The notes under the pieces were generated by a model. That model did not search any database. It saw only the letters and a list, made by a program, of their open reading frames with translations, and was not told the DNA's origin. The position numbers were made by a program, and so were the translations under genes. 41,028 bases of DNA from a virus, in the IMG/VR virus record IMGVR_UViG_3300044633_001152, positions 1 through 41,028 of that record; one strand, written 5' to 3'. How positions within the stretch are numbered: the stretch's first letter is position 1; each line of letters starts with the position of its first letter. Of the stretch, positions 39,697 through 41,028 are shown piece by piece.

Positions 39697-40539
39697 TTAT
39701 CCATATTTTAATAATAAATTTCCGTTTGCATCTCTGCGCATATTACTTGGTGTATACACATTAGGATCTTGCGCAGGTTCTGCGTTAGGAGATGTAGTTG
39801 GTTTAGTTTCTGCAGAAGTTGTGTTATCAGTTGGTTTAGTTTCTGCAGAAGTTGTGTTATCAGTTGGTTTAGTTTCTGCAGGAGTTGTGTTATCAGTTGG
39901 TTTAGTTTCTGGTTCGCCATCATCTTTCATACCAACTGCTTCTTTAAATATTTTTGCAAAGTAATCAACTGCTGCGGCGCCATTTGCGCCAGTGTCTTTA
40001 AGAATTGCAGCACCGCAAAAGTTAGCTATCATTAAGCGACCTTCTTTAGATGAAACTTTTTCTAAAAAATATACCGACCCTGCAGCACTTAACATAGCAA
40101 TTCCGCCTGCAATTACAGGCCCAATAACTGGAATGTATCGTAGAAATCCTGTCAGTAGAGGTATTGATCGTAATACTCCTGCACCAACAAGTCCTGCAGC
40201 CATTTGCATAATAGCTTCTCCAAGATACGCATCATGCATCTCGTTGTAATTCTCGCGAGTAATTTTGCCGGCAGTTAATTGTTCTTCAGCATTATTCATT
40301 ATGGTGTTGTAATCCCATATTGGTTTAACGAGAAAGAATAACCCTGCAGTTTCTAACCCATCTAATATACCTTTAGCACCTGCTTTTAATCCACCTTTAA
40401 GATAATCAACTGCTTGACCAATTTTTCCAGAACCAGTAGCAATTGCATTAGGTGCAACTTTTTTACCAAGTGTCTTTAATATATTTGCAATACCTTCATC
40501 TAATTGCGGTTGTGGTTTAACAATTTCGTTAATTTTCAT
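39697..40539 (-). CDS. Putative ejected/internal head protein with capsid-targeting-like peptide and membrane-active segment (280 aa)
   Basis: The ATG at 40539 is preferred over 40566 because AAAGGA lies just before it. The start MKINEIVKPQPQLDEG resembles capsid-targeting sequences of T4 internal proteins (MKTYQEF... type) and contains LDE at 13-15, an (L/I)-x-E site for gp21. Residues about 109-160 are hydrophobic and Gly-rich (MAAGLVGAGVL, YIPVIGPVIAGGIAMLSAAG), enough for two membrane passes. Residues about 211-250 are TKPTDNTTSAE repeats. The end is NMRRDANGNLLLKYG. It may be packaged in the head and injected. A plain phage membrane protein is the alternative. Confidence 0.75.
   Translation of the reverse strand: MKINEIVKPQPQLDEGIANILKTLGKKVAPNAIATGSGKIGQAVDYLKGGLKAGAKGILDGLETAGLFFLVKPIWDYNTIMNNAEEQLTAGKITRENYNEMHDAYLGEAIMQMAAGLVGAGVLRSIPLLTGFLRYIPVIGPVIAGGIAMLSAAGSVYFLEKVSSKEGRLMIANFCGAAILKDTGANGAAAVDYFAKIFKEAVGMKDDGEPETKPTDNTTPAETKPTDNTTSAETKPTDNTTSAETKPTTSPNAEPAQDPNVYTPSNMRRDANGNLLLKYG
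39798..39911. repeat. 3.5 copies of a 33-bp repeat encoding TKPTDNTTSAE
   Basis: Units 39798-39830, 39831-39863 and 39864-39896, plus a partial copy to about 39911. The first two are identical and the third has one base change. The unit length is the same as in the gp68-like gene, but the sequence is unrelated. Confidence 0.95.
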
Positions 40540-40550
40540 AATATTCCTTT

Positions 40551-40570
40551 GATATTGCAAACGCAATATC
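40551..40570. other. Perfect hairpin immediately upstream of the 280-aa gene RBS
   Basis: GATATTGC/GCAATATC, an 8-bp perfect stem with a 4-nt loop (GTTT on the minus strand). In the minus-strand mRNA it ends directly before the AAAGGA, so it could protect the 5' end or modulate ribosome access. No T-run follows, so it is not a terminator. Confidence 0.6.
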
Positions 40571-40586
40571 CCTTAAATGTTATTCA

Positions 40587-40594
40587 TATTTATT
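40587..40594 (-). promoter_or_regulatory. Late-promoter-like -10 (AATAAATA)
   Basis: Minus strand AATAAATA, one base from the consensus, 48 nt upstream of the ATG at 40539. A transcript from here would begin just before the hairpin at 40551-40570. The surroundings are very AT-rich, so this could be chance. Confidence 0.35.
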
Positions 40595-40616
40595 AAAAAA
40601 ATATATTCATATTAAA

Positions 40617-40636
40617 AGATGAACTAACGTTCATCT
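40617..40636 (-). terminator. Terminator-like hairpin at the right end
   Basis: Perfect 8-bp stem AGATGAAC/GTTCATCT with a 4-nt loop, followed on the minus strand by TTTTAAT (the first T closing the stem) and on the plus strand by GTATTTT. It would end minus-strand transcripts entering from the right. The stem is only moderately GC-rich. Confidence 0.6.
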
Positions 40637-40751
40637 GTATTTTCGCTATCGCTCAATACTATTCTCTCTAACAGCAATAATGAAAAACAATTAAATTATA
40701 AATGAAATAATATAATTTAATTATTTTAATAAAGAGATATCACTTTTGAAG

Positions 40752-40910
40752 TCAGATGCACCCTAATAAAAATAGATGCATGATTTCACCCCATCGCCAT
40801 GGAATTTGCAGTAAGAATTTATATGACTGTAGACTTTTGCTATTGGCTACCTCCGGACCAACACTTACAGGTATTTTTAAGATATAACTTTCAGGTGCTT
40901 CGTATATCAT
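40752..40910 (-). CDS. Doubtful 52-aa ORF
   Basis: ATG at 40910 encodes MIYEAPESYILKIPVSVGPE, with later FLLQIPWRWGEIMHLFLLGC, ending at TGA 40752-40754. There is no SD, and no family is recognised. It lies between a truncated gene and a terminator hairpin, so it could be the last gene of the upstream transcript or a gene remnant. Confidence 0.25.
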   Translation of the reverse strand: MIYEAPESYILKIPVSVGPEVANSKSLQSYKFLLQIPWRWGEIMHLFLLGCI

Positions 40911-40929
40911 TACAAAATTGTTACTATTA

Positions 40930-41028
40930 CTAGTATTCTACAGATTTAAAGCCTATGTATTCTTTTTCAAATACAGCTAGACCACCATTCCGATTAAACA
41001 AAGCATTGACGTCAATGGACGTTGCTTT
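40930..41028 (-). CDS. C-terminal end of a gene entering from the right edge
   Basis: The frame is open from the right edge and ends at TAG 40930-40932. The visible 32 residues are KATSIDVNALFNRNGGLAVF followed by EKEYIGFKSVEY. The composition is protein-like and there is no stop before the edge, so it is probably the end of a real minus-strand gene. The family cannot be identified from this fragment. Confidence 0.5.
   Translation of the reverse strand, partial: KATSIDVNALFNRNGGLAVFEKEYIGFKSVEY

Larger units (their letters stand above)
40540..40929. other. 390-nt mostly non-coding interval
   Basis: It holds a leader hairpin (40551-40570), a late-promoter-like site (40587-40594), a terminator hairpin (40617-40636), a very AT-rich stretch (about 40670-40735) and a doubtful 52-codon minus-strand frame (40752-40910). 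I see no tRNA cloverleaf and no convincing plus-strand gene. Confidence 0.6.

Noticed and set aside
41004-41017. 14-bp palindrome CATTGACGTCAATG near the right edge
   Set aside because: It falls in the apparent coding sequence of the truncated gene and is isolated; no second copy or adjacent promoter was seen.

Overview
This window looks like part of the genome of an AT-rich, T4-like tailed phage (contractile-tail myovirus, Caudoviricetes). The main evidence is a co-linear head module read on the minus strand: portal gp20, two small core proteins in the gp67/gp68 positions, prohead protease gp21, scaffold gp22 and major capsid protein gp23. T4-type late promoters (TATAAATA and close variants) support this. 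The gp23 (389 aa) is shorter than that of T4. The adhesin modules and the 2-oxoglutarate oxygenase resemble those of aquatic T4-like phages of cyanobacteria, pelagibacteria and freshwater proteobacteria. The host cannot be read from this window. I see no tRNA, integrase, CRISPR array or host metabolic gene.

Layout from right to left, the direction of most transcription. The right end (40540-41028) holds a truncated minus-strand reading frame, a terminator hairpin and a leader. Next is a 280-aa protein (39697-40539) with what looks like a capsid-targeting peptide. A two-gene plus-strand island follows (38651-39696): a gp26-family baseplate protein and a small gp51/chaperone-like protein. A 1319-aa tape-measure-like structural protein (34630-38589) comes next, then the head module 32860-28712. 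Strong terminators follow gp23 and the 316-aa protein at 27040-27990.

From about 27 kb to the left edge nearly everything is adhesin or adhesin-associated. 26994-22787 encodes fibre proteins of a type common in marine T4-like phages. A four-gene cassette (long fibre, small beta domain, large multi-repeat fibre, assembly-chaperone-like protein) occurs at 22769-16465 and again at 8513-2287. A third copy starts at 2273 and runs off the left edge, with a LamG-like lectin protein in the large-fibre slot. Between the cassettes lie another fibre (426 aa), a predicted seven-bladed beta-propeller (395 aa), a 300-aa fibre with a perfect 99-bp tandem duplication, a 2OG-Fe(II) oxygenase, a pair of paralogous unknown proteins and small accessory proteins.

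The most interesting feature is the tandemly amplified adhesin locus. Successive cassettes keep the same short N-terminal peptide and small coupled gene but carry different binding domains: YadA-like stalks, DUF7483-like repeats, an inserted beta-propeller and LamG. It reads like a multi-specificity receptor-binding system evolving by duplication and domain swapping. Other points of note are an in-frame stop with a conserved-looking continuation, a 20-codon gene that exactly fills a gap, face-to-face and back-to-back late promoters, 33-nt coding repeats in two head-associated genes, and a candidate ejected internal head protein.
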